A stretch of 64,000 nucleotides of DNA. Source: Bacteroidetes bacterium UBA1312. GTDB taxonomy: Bacteria; Bacteroidota; Bacteroidia; Chitinophagales; Chitinophagaceae. Each line of letters opens with the position of its first letter. The stretch's first letter is position 1. Below the pieces are notes generated by a model that was given only the letters and a program-made list of their open reading frames with translations, had not been told where the DNA came from and ran no database searches. The position numbers and the translations under genes were made by a program. Positions 52,856-62,833 of this stretch are shown one piece after another. The stretch is taken from contig DBTQ01000010.1 in the NCBI GenBank assembly GCA_002307135.1, positions 55,799-119,798 on the forward strand. Reading direction: 5' to 3'.

Positions 52856-53833
52856 TTACTTCATCGTCAACTTATATAAACAACCATTGTCACCACCCGT
52901 GATCAATCTGCCATCGGGTGCTATTGCTATAAATTTTAAATCACTATTTGTAAAATGATCAAACTCCATCCAATGTTTGCCTGCATCGTTGGTATAGCTT
53001 ACCAATCCTCCCTCTCCTACTGCATACCCATGTAAATCGTCTGTAAAAAGCAGGTCTAAAAAATGATAGTGAGGTATAGTAATATCATTTCCATTGCGTA
53101 AGCGCGTCCAGTTTGCCCCTGCATCTGTAGTTTTATAAACACTACCATTGTATCCACAGATCCAAGCTTTATAAGATCCCATCATACAAATATTGTTGAA
53201 GTTATCGCCAGCAATATTTTGAGTTTGCCAGCTAACACCGCCATCTGTAGTTTGCATTACAGCACCATTACCTATTACATATCCGGTTTGGTGATCCAAC
53301 ATTTTTATTTCATTGATGCCAAATGTGCAAGATTTATAATTAATGGTGTTACCTAAAGTATCTATAGTTAAAATGGCTCCTACATCCCGATCAATATTGG
53401 TAACAGCAAAACCTACATTGGTTTTAGGAAAAGCAATGGATAATGTAGTTTCATAAAGGCCTGTAATTCTCGATTTTTTAAATGTATTGCCCGTATCTTC
53501 ACTGATAACAATATTGCAATATTCTCCACAGAAATACAGTTTGTTATCAGGTGTTTGCGTCATACCCAACATACCTACCCCTAAATCGGGTATGCTATGT
53601 GCTACCCAGTTGTCCGCATTGTGTTCGGATGTCAATATAAGTGCTTCTTCAAATTTTCCACCGGCACAGATAATGCTTTTTCCACTAGCTAAGAATAGTA
53701 TTTTGTTGAGACGTTCAGTAGTATTTGTTTCTATTTTCTCTACATTTTGCCAATGCAATAAATCTTTACGACAGGCCGTAACAGACAATAAAAACGACAT
53801 TAGTAATAGGTTGAAACTATATTTCCTCATCAA
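52856..53833 (-). CDS. Lipoprotein with YCF48/BNR-type propeller repeats
   Basis: A 325-aa lipoprotein (lipobox VTAC, Cys21 if the first Met is used). Repeats such as VMQTTDGGVSWQTQNI, VYKTTDAGANWTRLRNG and VSYTNDAGKHWMEFDHF match the YCF48/BNR propeller (DxGxxW). These proteins often serve in surface binding or assembly. It is alone between the ABC-F gene and the cold-shock gene. No enzymatic role is assigned. Confidence 0.75.
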   Translation of the reverse strand: MMRKYSFNLLLMSFLLSVTACRKDLLHWQNVEKIETNTTERLNKILFLASGKSIICAGGKFEEALILTSEHNADNWVAHSIPDLGVGMLGMTQTPDNKLYFCGEYCNIVISEDTGNTFKKSRITGLYETTLSIAFPKTNVGFAVTNIDRDVGAILTIDTLGNTINYKSCTFGINEIKMLDHQTGYVIGNGAVMQTTDGGVSWQTQNIAGDNFNNICMMGSYKAWICGYNGSVYKTTDAGANWTRLRNGNDITIPHYHFLDLLFTDDLHGYAVGEGGLVSYTNDAGKHWMEFDHFTNSDLKFIAIAPDGRLITGGDNGCLYKLTMK

Positions 53834-53897
53834 AAATTTAATTGGAACGAAGATAGTGGCAAAACAGAAAGCTGCAAAGTGATTTTTACAAAAGAAA

Positions 53898-53924
53898 AAA
53901 GCACGCTAATGATTAGCGTGCTTT
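53898..53924 (-). terminator. Cold-shock gene terminator
   Basis: 13-bp arms AAAGCACGCTAAT and ATTAGCGTGCTTT around one base; on the minus strand a TTTTTT-type run follows, 22 nt after the csp stop. Confidence 0.9.
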
Positions 53925-53946
53925 CCAAATGATAATGATATTAAGA

Positions 53947-54138
53947 TTAGATAACTTTTACGTTAACTGCATTTAAACCTTTTTGACCATTTTGAACTTC
54001 GTAAGTTACTTTGTCATTTTCGCGAATTTCGTCGAATAGACCAGAAACGTGAACAAAGATGTCTTGACCTCCAGCAGCTGGAGTAATGAAACCAAATCCT
54101 TTAGTTTCGTTGAAAAATTTTACTGTACCTTCTTGCAT
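53947..54138 (-). CDS. Cold-shock domain protein
   Basis: A 63-aa OB-fold nucleic-acid-binding protein (MQEGTVKFFNETKGFGFITPAAGGQDIFVHVSGL). RNP1 is KGFGFI and RNP2 is DIFVHV, with all surface aromatics kept. It works as an RNA chaperone or anti-terminator. A minus-strand TAGCTTTG box (54168-54175) lies 29 nt before the ATG, so the leader is short, unlike the long cspA leader of E. coli. Confidence 0.95.
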   Translation of the reverse strand: MQEGTVKFFNETKGFGFITPAAGGQDIFVHVSGLFDEIRENDKVTYEVQNGQKGLNAVNVKVI

Positions 54139-54245
54139 TGTAAATTAAATAAAAAATTAATAAAGCACAAAGCTAAGGAAAAAGATTTTAAAAAATAAAA
54201 TAATTTTTGAACGTTAACAAAATATAGGCTTTATACCCTGCCTCA

Positions 54246-55505
54246 TTAAATACTATAGGTGGTAATGAATCGCCAAATCATATATAAAGCAATTTGTGCA
54301 GCGGTTTCTTTATTTTGAATACGATCGTAGTGTAGTCGATACTGTTTGCTCATTACCTTGTCTTTATTGGCAACAGCTATAAAAACAGTACCCACCGGCG
54401 ATGCATCTTCATAAGGGCTATTACTCAATATTCCTGTGACACCAAAGCCTATATCAGTGTTCATTATTGTCCGCGATGATTGAGCCATAGCTATAGCAAT
54501 GGCTTCACTCACGACCCCATGTTGTTTGATTAAATCAGCATCAATATTCAATATTTTGACTTTTGCTTCGGTAGCATAGCTCACCACAGCGGCTTTTAAA
54601 TATTGTGACGCACCGTCATTCTGAGTTAATTTATGTGTAATATATCCCCCGGTACAGCTTTCTGCAAGGCAAATCGTTAATTTATTCTTTTTCAGTAAGT
54701 TGCCTACAATTTCTTCAAGTGATCGATCATCAAAACTAACAACATGGTCTGCGACTCTTGCGGCAAGTGCATCACGAAAATTTTCTGTTTCGGTTATCAA
54801 TGCCTGTTCATCTTTGCCATGAGCTGTAAGTCTTAAACGGACTGCATAGGGAGCCGGTAAATAGGCTAGTTTAATATATTCCGGTAAACTGGATTCAATG
54901 TCTTTTATTTTTTCTGCTAAAAAACTCTCGCCTTCACCAAATGTAAGAATATTGCGATGGATGATGGAGTTGCTTTGTTGAAAACGTTTTGCGAACATCG
55001 GTAATAAAACAGCGGTCATCATGCCCTTCATTTCGAAAGGAACACCAGGCATAGAGACTATTATTTTGCCACCTTGTTCAAACAACATACCTGGTGCTGT
55101 ACCTAGTTTGTTGGGTATAACAGTACATACGTCCGGTACTTCAGCTTGTTTCAGATTCCGCTCCAGCATTGGCCGATTCCTACGCGTAAAAATATCTTTA
55201 ACGTGTGTAAGAACGGCTTCATCAACAACTAATTTGCCACCAAAATACGCACATAAGACGGGTTTGGTAATATCATCCGCAGTAGGTCCAAGTCCTCCGG
55301 TAAGGAGTATAATATCTGCGTGTTTTGATTCTTCGTCGAGTGCCGAAACAATAGATTCCTTACTGTCGCCAATGGCTACACGCCGAAGTATATCTATGCC
55401 CAGAACATTGAGTTGTTGGGCAATCCAAGCTGAATTGGTATCGATTACCTGACCGATGAGTAACTCATCGCCAATGGTAATAATAACTGCTTTTGTGTTG
55501 TTCAT
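54246..55505 (-). CDS. cinA: CinA family nicotinamide-nucleotide amidohydrolase/pyrophosphatase
   Basis: A 419-aa protein with a COG1058 (MoCF/ADP-ribose pyrophosphatase) N-terminal domain (AVIITIGDELLIGQVIDTNSAWIAQQL, TGGLGPTADDITK) and a PncC amidohydrolase C-terminal domain (LAESCTGGYITHKLT, GVTGIL). It recycles nicotinamide mononucleotide. The ATG directly follows the TAA stop of the thioesterase gene, so they are co-transcribed. Full two-domain length. Confidence 0.93.
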   Translation of the reverse strand: MNNTKAVIITIGDELLIGQVIDTNSAWIAQQLNVLGIDILRRVAIGDSKESIVSALDEESKHADIILLTGGLGPTADDITKPVLCAYFGGKLVVDEAVLTHVKDIFTRRNRPMLERNLKQAEVPDVCTVIPNKLGTAPGMLFEQGGKIIVSMPGVPFEMKGMMTAVLLPMFAKRFQQSNSIIHRNILTFGEGESFLAEKIKDIESSLPEYIKLAYLPAPYAVRLRLTAHGKDEQALITETENFRDALAARVADHVVSFDDRSLEEIVGNLLKKNKLTICLAESCTGGYITHKLTQNDGASQYLKAAVVSYATEAKVKILNIDADLIKQHGVVSEAIAIAMAQSSRTIMNTDIGFGVTGILSNSPYEDASPVGTVFIAVANKDKVMSKQYRLHYDRIQNKETAAQIALYMIWRFITTYSI

Positions 55506-55916
55506 TTATTCAAAATATGGGGCTAAGCGCTCACGTAAGGCTTCCGGAATGGCAACTTTTTTTCGTTCTTTAATGTCGTAAAAAACTAGAGTTGTCAATC
55601 CTTTATTGAGCAATTTGTTGTGTTGGTTATACAATTCGCTGTGGAACTGAATAACGGATGACTGCGGCATTTCTTTGATAATTGTCTTCACCGTTATCAG
55701 ATCGTCGTAAAAAGCCGGGCGCAAATATTGCAGATTGCATTCAGCAACGGGTAATGCAACTCCAGACTCTTCAAGTGCTTTGTAAGTAAGACCGAGCTGA
55801 CGTATGGCATCAGTACGCCCTACTTCATAATAAAGTGGATAATTGCCATAATACAGATAACCCATTTGGTCGGTTTCGCCATAGCGAACTCTTATTTCTA
55901 TTGTAGATTCGTACAT
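55506..55916 (-). CDS. Acyl-CoA thioesterase, YbgC/4HBT hotdog type
   Basis: A 136-aa hotdog thioesterase: IRVRYGETDQMGYLYYGNYPLYYEVGRTDAIRQ has the catalytic Asp (ETDQMG) and the family pattern. The ATG at 55916 is chosen; the frame extends to 56105, but that part is antisense to the OmpA gene. It hydrolyses acyl-CoA or acyl carrier intermediates. Immediately followed by cinA with no gap. Confidence 0.88.
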   Translation of the reverse strand: MYESTIEIRVRYGETDQMGYLYYGNYPLYYEVGRTDAIRQLGLTYKALEESGVALPVAECNLQYLRPAFYDDLITVKTIIKEMPQSSVIQFHSELYNQHNKLLNKGLTTLVFYDIKERKKVAIPEALRERLAPYFE

Positions 55917-56029
55917 GGTAAAATGAGGGGTCAAAGTTAAGGGAAAAGTATTATCAAGTACAAGTATGCCTTCTTCTGGAATATATTTTACTACATTAGC
56001 AAAACTTTCTATTCTCAATACTTTTGTGT

Positions 56030-56941
56030 ATGCGCCATATCTTCTGTTTACTGTTGTTATGTTGTGCAATACCGCAAGCCTATGCTCAATATGATTATGA
56101 CACACTCGATGTTTATTTTCCCATAAATAACATTAGACTCGATGCACCAGCAATGGTACGTTTAGATTCTTTAACCAATACTATTGGTAATAGAAATTTG
56201 TTGATTTACGGCTATGCCGATTATCTCGGAAATGAGCCTGCAAATGAAGTGCTCGCCAATGGAAGAGCCGAAAATGTGCGCAAATATTTAATGGATAAAA
56301 AAATATCCGACAAACAAATACTGATTTGTGCCGGTATAGGCGAAGTAAACCGCACAAATAGAAATGGGAAAGAGGGTTATCCTAAAGATAGACGTGTGTC
56401 CATATTTATTAAAAGAGATCGGAAGATTGCTCCAACAATAACCTCAATCCACCCCGTTTCCGGTATGCAAAAATTAACGCCAGCGAAATCTTCTTTGCCT
56501 GTTATACCAAAAACATTACCAACAAAAATTTCTGTACCCAGTCGTTTTGATGAACTTACAGAGCTTAAGCCCAATCAGGTATTGCGTATAGAAAATATCC
56601 ATTTTCAACCGGGGAGGCATTTTGTTACCAAAGAAAGTGAGCCCATTCTCAATGAATTGTTTGAAACATTAAAAAATAATGAAAACTTGGTAATACGTAT
56701 AGAAGGTCATGTATGTTGTATGCAAGGCGATGGCGATGCCCTAGATCAGGATACTCAGTTGTTTGAATTGTCACAGAACCGGGCTAAGTATATTTGCCTA
56801 TACCTTATAACAAAAGGAATCAAAAAAGAACGCTTATCTTTTGCTGGTTTTGGTAAAAGCCACCCGATTGTTGCTGTAGAATTATCGGAAGATGATGCTA
56901 AACAAAACAGACGTGTAGAAATACGGGTATTGCGCAATTAA
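56030..56941 (+). CDS. OmpA-family protein with two OmpA-like domains
   Basis: A 303-aa exported protein (signal MRHIFCLLLLCCAIPQAYAQ). Residues ~25-130 are an OmpA-like domain (LIYGYADYLGNEPANEVLANGRAENVRKYLMDKKI, GIGE) and ~185-303 a second (IRIEGHVCCMQGDG, LSQNRAKYICLYLITKGIKKERLSFAGFGKSHP). Both bind peptidoglycan-type ligands in relatives. The ATG at 56030 is preferred to TTG 56024. Opposite strand 5' end overlaps the thioesterase start region only in non-coding frame. Confidence 0.85.
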   Translation: MRHIFCLLLLCCAIPQAYAQYDYDTLDVYFPINNIRLDAPAMVRLDSLTNTIGNRNLLIYGYADYLGNEPANEVLANGRAENVRKYLMDKKISDKQILICAGIGEVNRTNRNGKEGYPKDRRVSIFIKRDRKIAPTITSIHPVSGMQKLTPAKSSLPVIPKTLPTKISVPSRFDELTELKPNQVLRIENIHFQPGRHFVTKESEPILNELFETLKNNENLVIRIEGHVCCMQGDGDALDQDTQLFELSQNRAKYICLYLITKGIKKERLSFAGFGKSHPIVAVELSEDDAKQNRRVEIRVLRN

Positions 56942-56959
56942 AAATATCTTTGCACCGCA

Positions 56960-57568
56960 ATGAACAAAGAGCAACAATATGCAAGCATTAGTGGTCATAC
57001 GAGCGCACTTTTTAAAGACAGAGGCAGTAAATTCATTGCTTATGCCTACCCTATTCTTTCAATTAATGATGTAAAAGAAAAGTTGCAACATCTTAAAAAG
57101 GAACATCCTAAAGCTGTCCATCATTGCTATGCTTACAGAATAGGAACTACCAATAATGAATTTAGAGCCAATGATGACGGAGAACCGAGTGGAAGTGCAG
57201 GGAGACCTATACTTGGTCAGATTGATAGTGCAGAACTAACTAATGTATTAATAGTTGTTGTCCGATATTTTGGCGGGACGTTATTAGGTGTACCTGGTTT
57301 GATTAATGCTTATAAAACCGCAGCAGCAGCAGCTTTAGGTTCTGCCACAATAATTACAAAATGGGTGGAACATCGAGTTGAAATAACTTTTGATTATAGT
57401 GCCATGAGTGAAGTGTTGTATTTACTCAAACAGTGTGAAGCGAGTATTTATAAACAGGACTTACAGTTATTTTGTGTGATCAATGCAGGTATTCCAATCG
57501 TATATACTGAAGAATATTTAGATAAATTGGGAAAGATAAGAGGATTAGAAATAAAAATCATTCGATAA
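56960..57568 (+). CDS. YigZ family protein (IMPACT-like)
   Basis: A 202-aa protein with the UPF0029/IMPACT N-domain: GSKFIAYAYPI, then HHCYAYRIG, RANDDGEPSGSAGRPILGQI and VVVRYFGGTLLGVPGLINAYKTAA, followed by a small ferredoxin-like C-domain. It belongs to YigZ; function not settled, possibly RNA- or ribosome-linked. TATCTTTG (56945-56952) ends 7 nt before the ATG, so a leaderless mRNA is likely. Followed 3 bp later by queG. Confidence 0.9.
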   Translation: MNKEQQYASISGHTSALFKDRGSKFIAYAYPILSINDVKEKLQHLKKEHPKAVHHCYAYRIGTTNNEFRANDDGEPSGSAGRPILGQIDSAELTNVLIVVVRYFGGTLLGVPGLINAYKTAAAAALGSATIITKWVEHRVEITFDYSAMSEVLYLLKQCEASIYKQDLQLFCVINAGIPIVYTEEYLDKLGKIRGLEIKIIR

Positions 57569-57571
57569 AGA

Positions 57572-58510
57572 TTGTTACAAAAAACACGACATACCTTATT
57601 AATAAAAGACGAAGCAGCAAGGCTTGGTTTTACCAATTGCGCCATAGCTGAAGCGTTGGAATTGACGGACGATGCCAAGCGGCTGGAGCAATGGCTGAAT
57701 AAAGGTTATCAGGGGGAAATGGCTTATATGGAAAATCATTTTGAGCTACGTATTGACCCACGAAAAATAGTACCCGGAGCAAAAACAGTTATTACCTTAT
57801 TGCTCAATTATTTTCCTGAAGAGCAGCAAAAAGAAGATGCTGTGAAAATTGCAAAATATGCCTGGGGATTGGATTATCATTATGTAATTCGTGAAAAGCT
57901 GAATCAGCTTTTGACCTTTATAAAAACAAATGTTGGTGATATAGATGGCAGGGGCTTTGTAGATAGTGCTCCTGTACTTGAGCGTTCATGGGCTCAGCGT
58001 AGCGGGCTGGGCTGGATGGGCAAAAATGCGCATCTGATCAGTAAATCCAACGGATCTTTTTTCTTTATTGCTACGCTTATCAGCGACTTAGATTTAGATA
58101 TTGATTCCCCTTTTAAAACGGATCATTGCGGTACTTGTACTCGTTGTATTGACGCCTGCCCTACTGATGCGATTGTAGCACCACAACTAATTGATGGAAG
58201 TAAGTGTATTTCTTATCTTACTATCGAATTAAAAGATGCATTAATACCCGATGAACTGCAACCCAGTATGGAAGGTTGGGCATTTGGGTGCGATATTTGT
58301 CAGGATGTATGTCCATGGAATAGATTCTCGAAACCCAATACAGAAACACATTTTAAAGCACTACCGCAAATACTGAATCTTTCTTTAGCAGAATGGGAAT
58401 CAATGAGTGAAGAATCATTTAAGCAATTTTTTAAACAATCGCCATTAAGCAGAAGTAAATGGAAAGGGCTACAACGTAATATTAAAGCAATAAAACTTAG
58501 CGGTAACTAG
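57572..58510 (+). CDS. queG: tRNA epoxyqueuosine(34) reductase QueG
   Basis: A 312-aa iron-sulfur enzyme that reduces epoxyqueuosine to queuosine in tRNA using cobalamin. Clusters: CGTCTRCIDACPTDA and CDICQDVCPWN hold the two 4Fe-4S sets; GRGFVDSAPVLERSWAQRSGLGWMGKNAHLI is the family block. Only a TTG start (57572) gives the full N-terminus; the first ATG is 50 codons later. A cobalamin-dependent enzyme, so it fits with the riboswitch-controlled nrdBA in a B12-using genome. Confidence 0.94.
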   Translation: MLQKTRHTLLIKDEAARLGFTNCAIAEALELTDDAKRLEQWLNKGYQGEMAYMENHFELRIDPRKIVPGAKTVITLLLNYFPEEQQKEDAVKIAKYAWGLDYHYVIREKLNQLLTFIKTNVGDIDGRGFVDSAPVLERSWAQRSGLGWMGKNAHLISKSNGSFFFIATLISDLDLDIDSPFKTDHCGTCTRCIDACPTDAIVAPQLIDGSKCISYLTIELKDALIPDELQPSMEGWAFGCDICQDVCPWNRFSKPNTETHFKALPQILNLSLAEWESMSEESFKQFFKQSPLSRSKWKGLQRNIKAIKLSGN

Positions 58511-59323
58511 CTAAGACTTGCTCATTCTATACAATACGAATCTATCCTCGTATAACACATACAATACATCACGACATAATAGTGCATTGATAATAGTCTT
58601 ATTGTTGACATTCGGAATTTCTAATGAAGTTTCATTAAGCTGTTGCATATCGTACGAGTAGAGTTTGTTGGCTTTTCTATAAATTAATTGTGCACCAATT
58701 ATTTGAAATTGCGTAATGCCCAAAATACTCAATGTATTAATATAAGATCCATACTGATCAAATACCAAAATGCCTTGTGTGGTATCGCTCATATATACTT
58801 TTCGCTCTCGCTCACAAAGTAATACTGGTGTTGGTATGACTGTCAGTTGTTGGCGCAGATCATTCCCATGAATGATGTAGTTAAGCTGCATATCAATCTT
58901 ATTCAATGTTGCATTGAACTGGTCATATACCCATAGATTTGCATCAGCACTTGTTGCAATTACATTACTGTTGATTACATTTTGGGTACGCAAATTCAAT
59001 TCATTTTTCAAGGAAAGCATCTTGTCGAGCAAAACTAGTTTTCCGAAATTGGGGTAATACAATAATATACGGAGCGGATTAGTTACATCAATATAAGTAA
59101 GGTCGCCATTTGAGATACTTTTGAAATTTGTACTACTGTCTCCCGTTTCCGAATAGCGGACCAGCGTATTGTCATTACGTACAATATATGCATTACCCAA
59201 CTCATCCACTTGTAGCATACGCGCTCCAATGGTTATTGATTTTATGATTTGCAGGGTATCATTAGCAAAAACATTATGAATTATCCCTGCAAATATTAAT
59301 AATGTAAATAGGGCACATCTCAT
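58511..59323 (-). CDS. Hypothetical exported beta-propeller-like protein
   Basis: A 270-aa exported protein (signal MRCALFTLLIFAGIIHNVFA). Repeated segments such as LQVDELGNAYIVRNDNTLVRYSETG, VIATSADANLWVYDQFNATLNKID and VYMSDTTQGILVFDQYGSYINTL look like propeller blades of an NHL/SMP-30-like type. It is convergent with queG with no space between the stops and in front of a sugar transporter gene. Family not named. Confidence 0.6.
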   Translation of the reverse strand: MRCALFTLLIFAGIIHNVFANDTLQIIKSITIGARMLQVDELGNAYIVRNDNTLVRYSETGDSSTNFKSISNGDLTYIDVTNPLRILLYYPNFGKLVLLDKMLSLKNELNLRTQNVINSNVIATSADANLWVYDQFNATLNKIDMQLNYIIHGNDLRQQLTVIPTPVLLCERERKVYMSDTTQGILVFDQYGSYINTLSILGITQFQIIGAQLIYRKANKLYSYDMQQLNETSLEIPNVNNKTIINALLCRDVLYVLYEDRFVLYRMSKS

Positions 59324-59333
59324 AAGCCTAAAG

Positions 59334-60611
59334 TTAAGCCGTCTTATCTGCTTTCAAACCAACCTTATGTCCGGCCCACGCAAAATACAGAATGAATAAA
59401 TAACAAGGAAGCATTAATGAATATGCCATTTGACGAGAGCCAATTAATTCTGAAAGCTTACCATATAGAGGAGGCAATACAGCTCCACCTACAATACCCA
59501 TAATCAATAATGCAGAACCTGATTTGGTAAATCTTCCAAGATGATTGATGGCTAATGGCCATATAGCTGGCCAAACAACAGAGTTGGTAAATCCTAAAAA
59601 TGCGAAACAATAAACTGCAGTATTACCTTTTGTAAACATCGCAATCAACACAAATAGCAGGCTAAAAAAAGTAAGAATACTCAACGCTTTTTGTTGAGAT
59701 ATAAAACGTGGAATTGCTATTATACCCAACACATAGCCCACCAATAAACCATAACCAGTATATGTTGCAAAGGTTTTTGCTGTTGCTAACGGGTAACCTA
59801 AATATTCTCCAAATCCAGTAAATGTATCATAACTAATTACCTCTACCCCAACATAAAAAAAGATAGCAAAGGCACCTAATAGAAGATGTGGAAATTGAAA
59901 AATACTGGTCTTGTTCTTCGAATGTTCATTATCGCCTGCTTGTTGCTCTTCTTCATTTATTTCAGGCAAATGAACAAAGAATATAATAAGTGCAAGTACT
60001 GCCAAAGACGCAGCAATAATAATATAGGGGACAATTACCCTACTTGCTAAGGCATCTAGTTCTGCTGCTTTTTCTACCGGGTTTAAGGTCAGTAATTTAG
60101 CTTTGATTGCATCCGCATTACTCAATGTAATGCTGCCCAATACAAACACAGCTATAATACCGGCAATTTTGTTACAAATTCCCATTATGCTAATACGCTG
60201 TGCTGCACTCTCTATTGGGCCAAGTACAGTAGCATAGGGGTTAGCTGCTGTTTGTAATAAGGCTAATCCACTACCAATAACGAAAAGACCTGTGAGAAAT
60301 AAATTAAAATTACGGGTTTGAGCAGCGGGAACAAATATCAATGCGCCAACAGCCATAACTAATAAGCCTAATGACATGCCTTTCTTAAAACCGGTTTTGC
60401 GCAATACAACTGAAGAAGGAATAGCCATTACAAAATAGGCTGCAAAAAAAGCTGTTGCAACAAGGTATGATTGCGTATCACTAAGCTGACATGCTATCTT
60501 AAGATAAGGAATCAGCTGGCTATTGCTCCAGGTAATAAAACCAAAAACAAAAAATAAACATCCAATGACCATTAATGCAGGCAAGTGCTGCTTATTCTTG
60601 TTTTGCTCCAT
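59334..60611 (-). CDS. Sugar MFS transporter, FucP/FHS type
   Basis: A 425-aa transporter with twelve hydrophobic segments. The FHS signatures WSNSQLIPYLKIACQLSDTQSYLVATAFFAAYF and LLQTAANPYATVLGP fit the fucose/glucose-galactose permease family, which takes sugars with protons. The ATG at 60611 is preferred to the TTG at 60623. No sugar catabolic cluster is adjacent; substrate not assigned. It lies 25 bp after kup, perhaps in the same transcript. Confidence 0.88.
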   Translation of the reverse strand: MEQNKNKQHLPALMVIGCLFFVFGFITWSNSQLIPYLKIACQLSDTQSYLVATAFFAAYFVMAIPSSVVLRKTGFKKGMSLGLLVMAVGALIFVPAAQTRNFNLFLTGLFVIGSGLALLQTAANPYATVLGPIESAAQRISIMGICNKIAGIIAVFVLGSITLSNADAIKAKLLTLNPVEKAAELDALASRVIVPYIIIAASLAVLALIIFFVHLPEINEEEQQAGDNEHSKNKTSIFQFPHLLLGAFAIFFYVGVEVISYDTFTGFGEYLGYPLATAKTFATYTGYGLLVGYVLGIIAIPRFISQQKALSILTFFSLLFVLIAMFTKGNTAVYCFAFLGFTNSVVWPAIWPLAINHLGRFTKSGSALLIMGIVGGAVLPPLYGKLSELIGSRQMAYSLMLPCYLFILYFAWAGHKVGLKADKTA

Positions 60612-60636
60612 AGTTGTTATCAAAATATTTTAATAA

Positions 60637-62589
60637 TTAATCCTTACGCGCTAATTTCAAATCTGATGGTGGTTGAATAATCAACGGGAATTTTTCCAAA
60701 GTGACATCCGAAGGATCGAGACCAAATCCCTTTTCTTCAGACAAACTATATTTTTTCAAGAAAAAATAACCACGCATAATTAAACGTTCAATAAGTGGTA
60801 GCTCGTTTTCCAGAGAAAGGAATTTTTCTAAAACAACAAAACGAAAATCCCCACGAACATTATTTTTACTTAAAGATTCGTATCGACTTACGATATTCAC
60901 TTCTTTATTCTTCACCATGTCCTCTACCACTTTTCGGAACATCATCTGGATACGTTGATCCACCCTAAATCCTAATCTGAATTCGATACGTATAATTTCA
61001 TTAGGTATAATGGTATGTACAGAATATTCCATTGTGTATGGATCGTCCATTACATTGACATGCACAAACCAATAAATGTCAGCGCGTTTAGGTTTTCGAA
61101 TGAGTATGGAGTAGATGATCTTATGTTCAATTTCATTGGGGTTATTGGCACTTGTAAGGTAAACTAAATGTGTAGCATATTTAGGAATTGATTTGTCATT
61201 ACTCAACTCTTGTAAAATGGAGACATAATCATCCATACGTACAAATTCGACATAGCGGTTTCTGATTTTGCGCGAACGAAACCAAATGTACATACACATA
61301 AATAGCGCTCCGGCTACAATTAATGTTACATAACCACCATGAGGAAATTTTTTAAGATTAGCGATAAGAAACGATGTTTCAATCGTTAAAAAAATCATCA
61401 GATAACCGACAATACCAATCACTTTCACCCGATGGATATACATGTAGTAGGCAAATAAGCAGGAGGTCATAATCATGCAAACGGTAATTGCCAAACCGTA
61501 AGCGGCTTCCATATTGGACGATTTTTCAAAGTACCAAACCATTACTACACACCCAACAAACAAAAGCTTATTAATACCGGGGATATAAGATTGTCCTCGC
61601 TCTACTGTCGGATAAATTATTTTCATCTTAGGCCATAAGTTCATTTTTACAGCTTCACTAATCAACGTAAAGGATCCCGATATTAACGCCTGACTAGCAA
61701 TAATTGCTGCCAATGTGGCTATCGTAATACCAAATGGTAAAAACCATGAAGGCATTATGGAGTAAAATGGATTGAACAATGCAGAACTCCAGCGTTCGCC
61801 GGAATGTGTGAGCAAAAATGCACCTTGACCAAGGTAGTTTAATAACAGACTTATTTTTACAAATATCCAAGAAACTCGAATATTATTACGACCACAATGT
61901 CCAAGGTCGGAGTATAATGCTTCTGCCCCAGTAGTACAAAGGAATACAGCACCTAACAGCCAAAAGCCTTTGGGGTATTTGGTCAATAATTCAAAAGCAT
62001 AATAAGGATTAAATGCCTTCATAATGCTCCAATCCATGTGGATATGAGAAACACCCATTACAGCCAACATGAAAAACCATAAAAACATTACCGGTCCAAA
62101 CATTTTGCCAATGGATGCTGTACCAAACTGTTGAAAAATAAACAGCGCGATAAGAATGAAAAGCACGATTTCTATTATCAATCCATCAGGGATTAATTGA
62201 AGTCCTGGAATGTTACGTAACCCTTCAACTGCAGAAGTTATAGAAATGGGGGGGGTAATCATGCCATCTGCTAATAAAGAAGCACCACCGATCATGGCCA
62301 AATAGACAGCCCACTTGCCATGCCTTCGAACTAAGGCAAATAAAGAAAAAATACCACCTTCACCATTATTGTCTGCTTTTAGTGTAAGCATTACATATTT
62401 AATAGTAGTTTGTAATGTTAATGTCCAAATGACACAAGAGAGACTACCTAGAATTAATAATTCTGATATAATTTTCCCATCACAAATAGCATTGAAAACA
62501 TAAAGAGGGGAAGTTCCGATATCGCCATATATAATACCTAGCGCTATCAATAAGCCGGCCGCAGAGACCTTGTTTGAAATTTTGCTCAC
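60637..62589 (-). CDS. kup: Potassium uptake protein Kup
   Basis: A 650-aa low-affinity K+ transporter: the start AAGLLIALGIIYGDIGTSPLYVF and NGEGGIFSLFALVRR are Kup hallmarks; twelve TM segments and a soluble C-terminal domain follow. It probably imports K+ with protons. The frame runs to 62655 (TTG), but GTG at 62589 (VSKISNKVSAAGLL) gives a normal N-terminus. The part from 62590 to 62833 holds no gene. Confidence 0.93.
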   Translation of the reverse strand: MSKISNKVSAAGLLIALGIIYGDIGTSPLYVFNAICDGKIISELLILGSLSCVIWTLTLQTTIKYVMLTLKADNNGEGGIFSLFALVRRHGKWAVYLAMIGGASLLADGMITPPISITSAVEGLRNIPGLQLIPDGLIIEIVLFILIALFIFQQFGTASIGKMFGPVMFLWFFMLAVMGVSHIHMDWSIMKAFNPYYAFELLTKYPKGFWLLGAVFLCTTGAEALYSDLGHCGRNNIRVSWIFVKISLLLNYLGQGAFLLTHSGERWSSALFNPFYSIMPSWFLPFGITIATLAAIIASQALISGSFTLISEAVKMNLWPKMKIIYPTVERGQSYIPGINKLLFVGCVVMVWYFEKSSNMEAAYGLAITVCMIMTSCLFAYYMYIHRVKVIGIVGYLMIFLTIETSFLIANLKKFPHGGYVTLIVAGALFMCMYIWFRSRKIRNRYVEFVRMDDYVSILQELSNDKSIPKYATHLVYLTSANNPNEIEHKIIYSILIRKPKRADIYWFVHVNVMDDPYTMEYSVHTIIPNEIIRIEFRLGFRVDQRIQMMFRKVVEDMVKNKEVNIVSRYESLSKNNVRGDFRFVVLEKFLSLENELPLIERLIMRGYFFLKKYSLSEEKGFGLDPSDVTLEKFPLIIQPPSDLKLARKD

Positions 62590-62833
62590 GATTTGATTAT
62601 TCTGTTTATAAAAACAACGGCACAAACATACATGAAAAACAACTATTTCACACAAAATTATAATACAGCCACCCTTATTAATGTTAAAACAAACGTGTAT
62701 AAATCTTTTAAACTCAATTTTTTGGTGTTGTTTTGGTTATTTTGCTCATAAAATACTAGGAATGTAAACTCCAAATTCGGTCAAGCTAATAATTTCATTA
62801 TTTTTGTAACCACACTAAATTAATCACACCGGA

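Noticed and set aside
55917..56105. 63-residue extension of the thioesterase
   Set aside because: It overlaps the start of the divergent OmpA gene and is not family-like.
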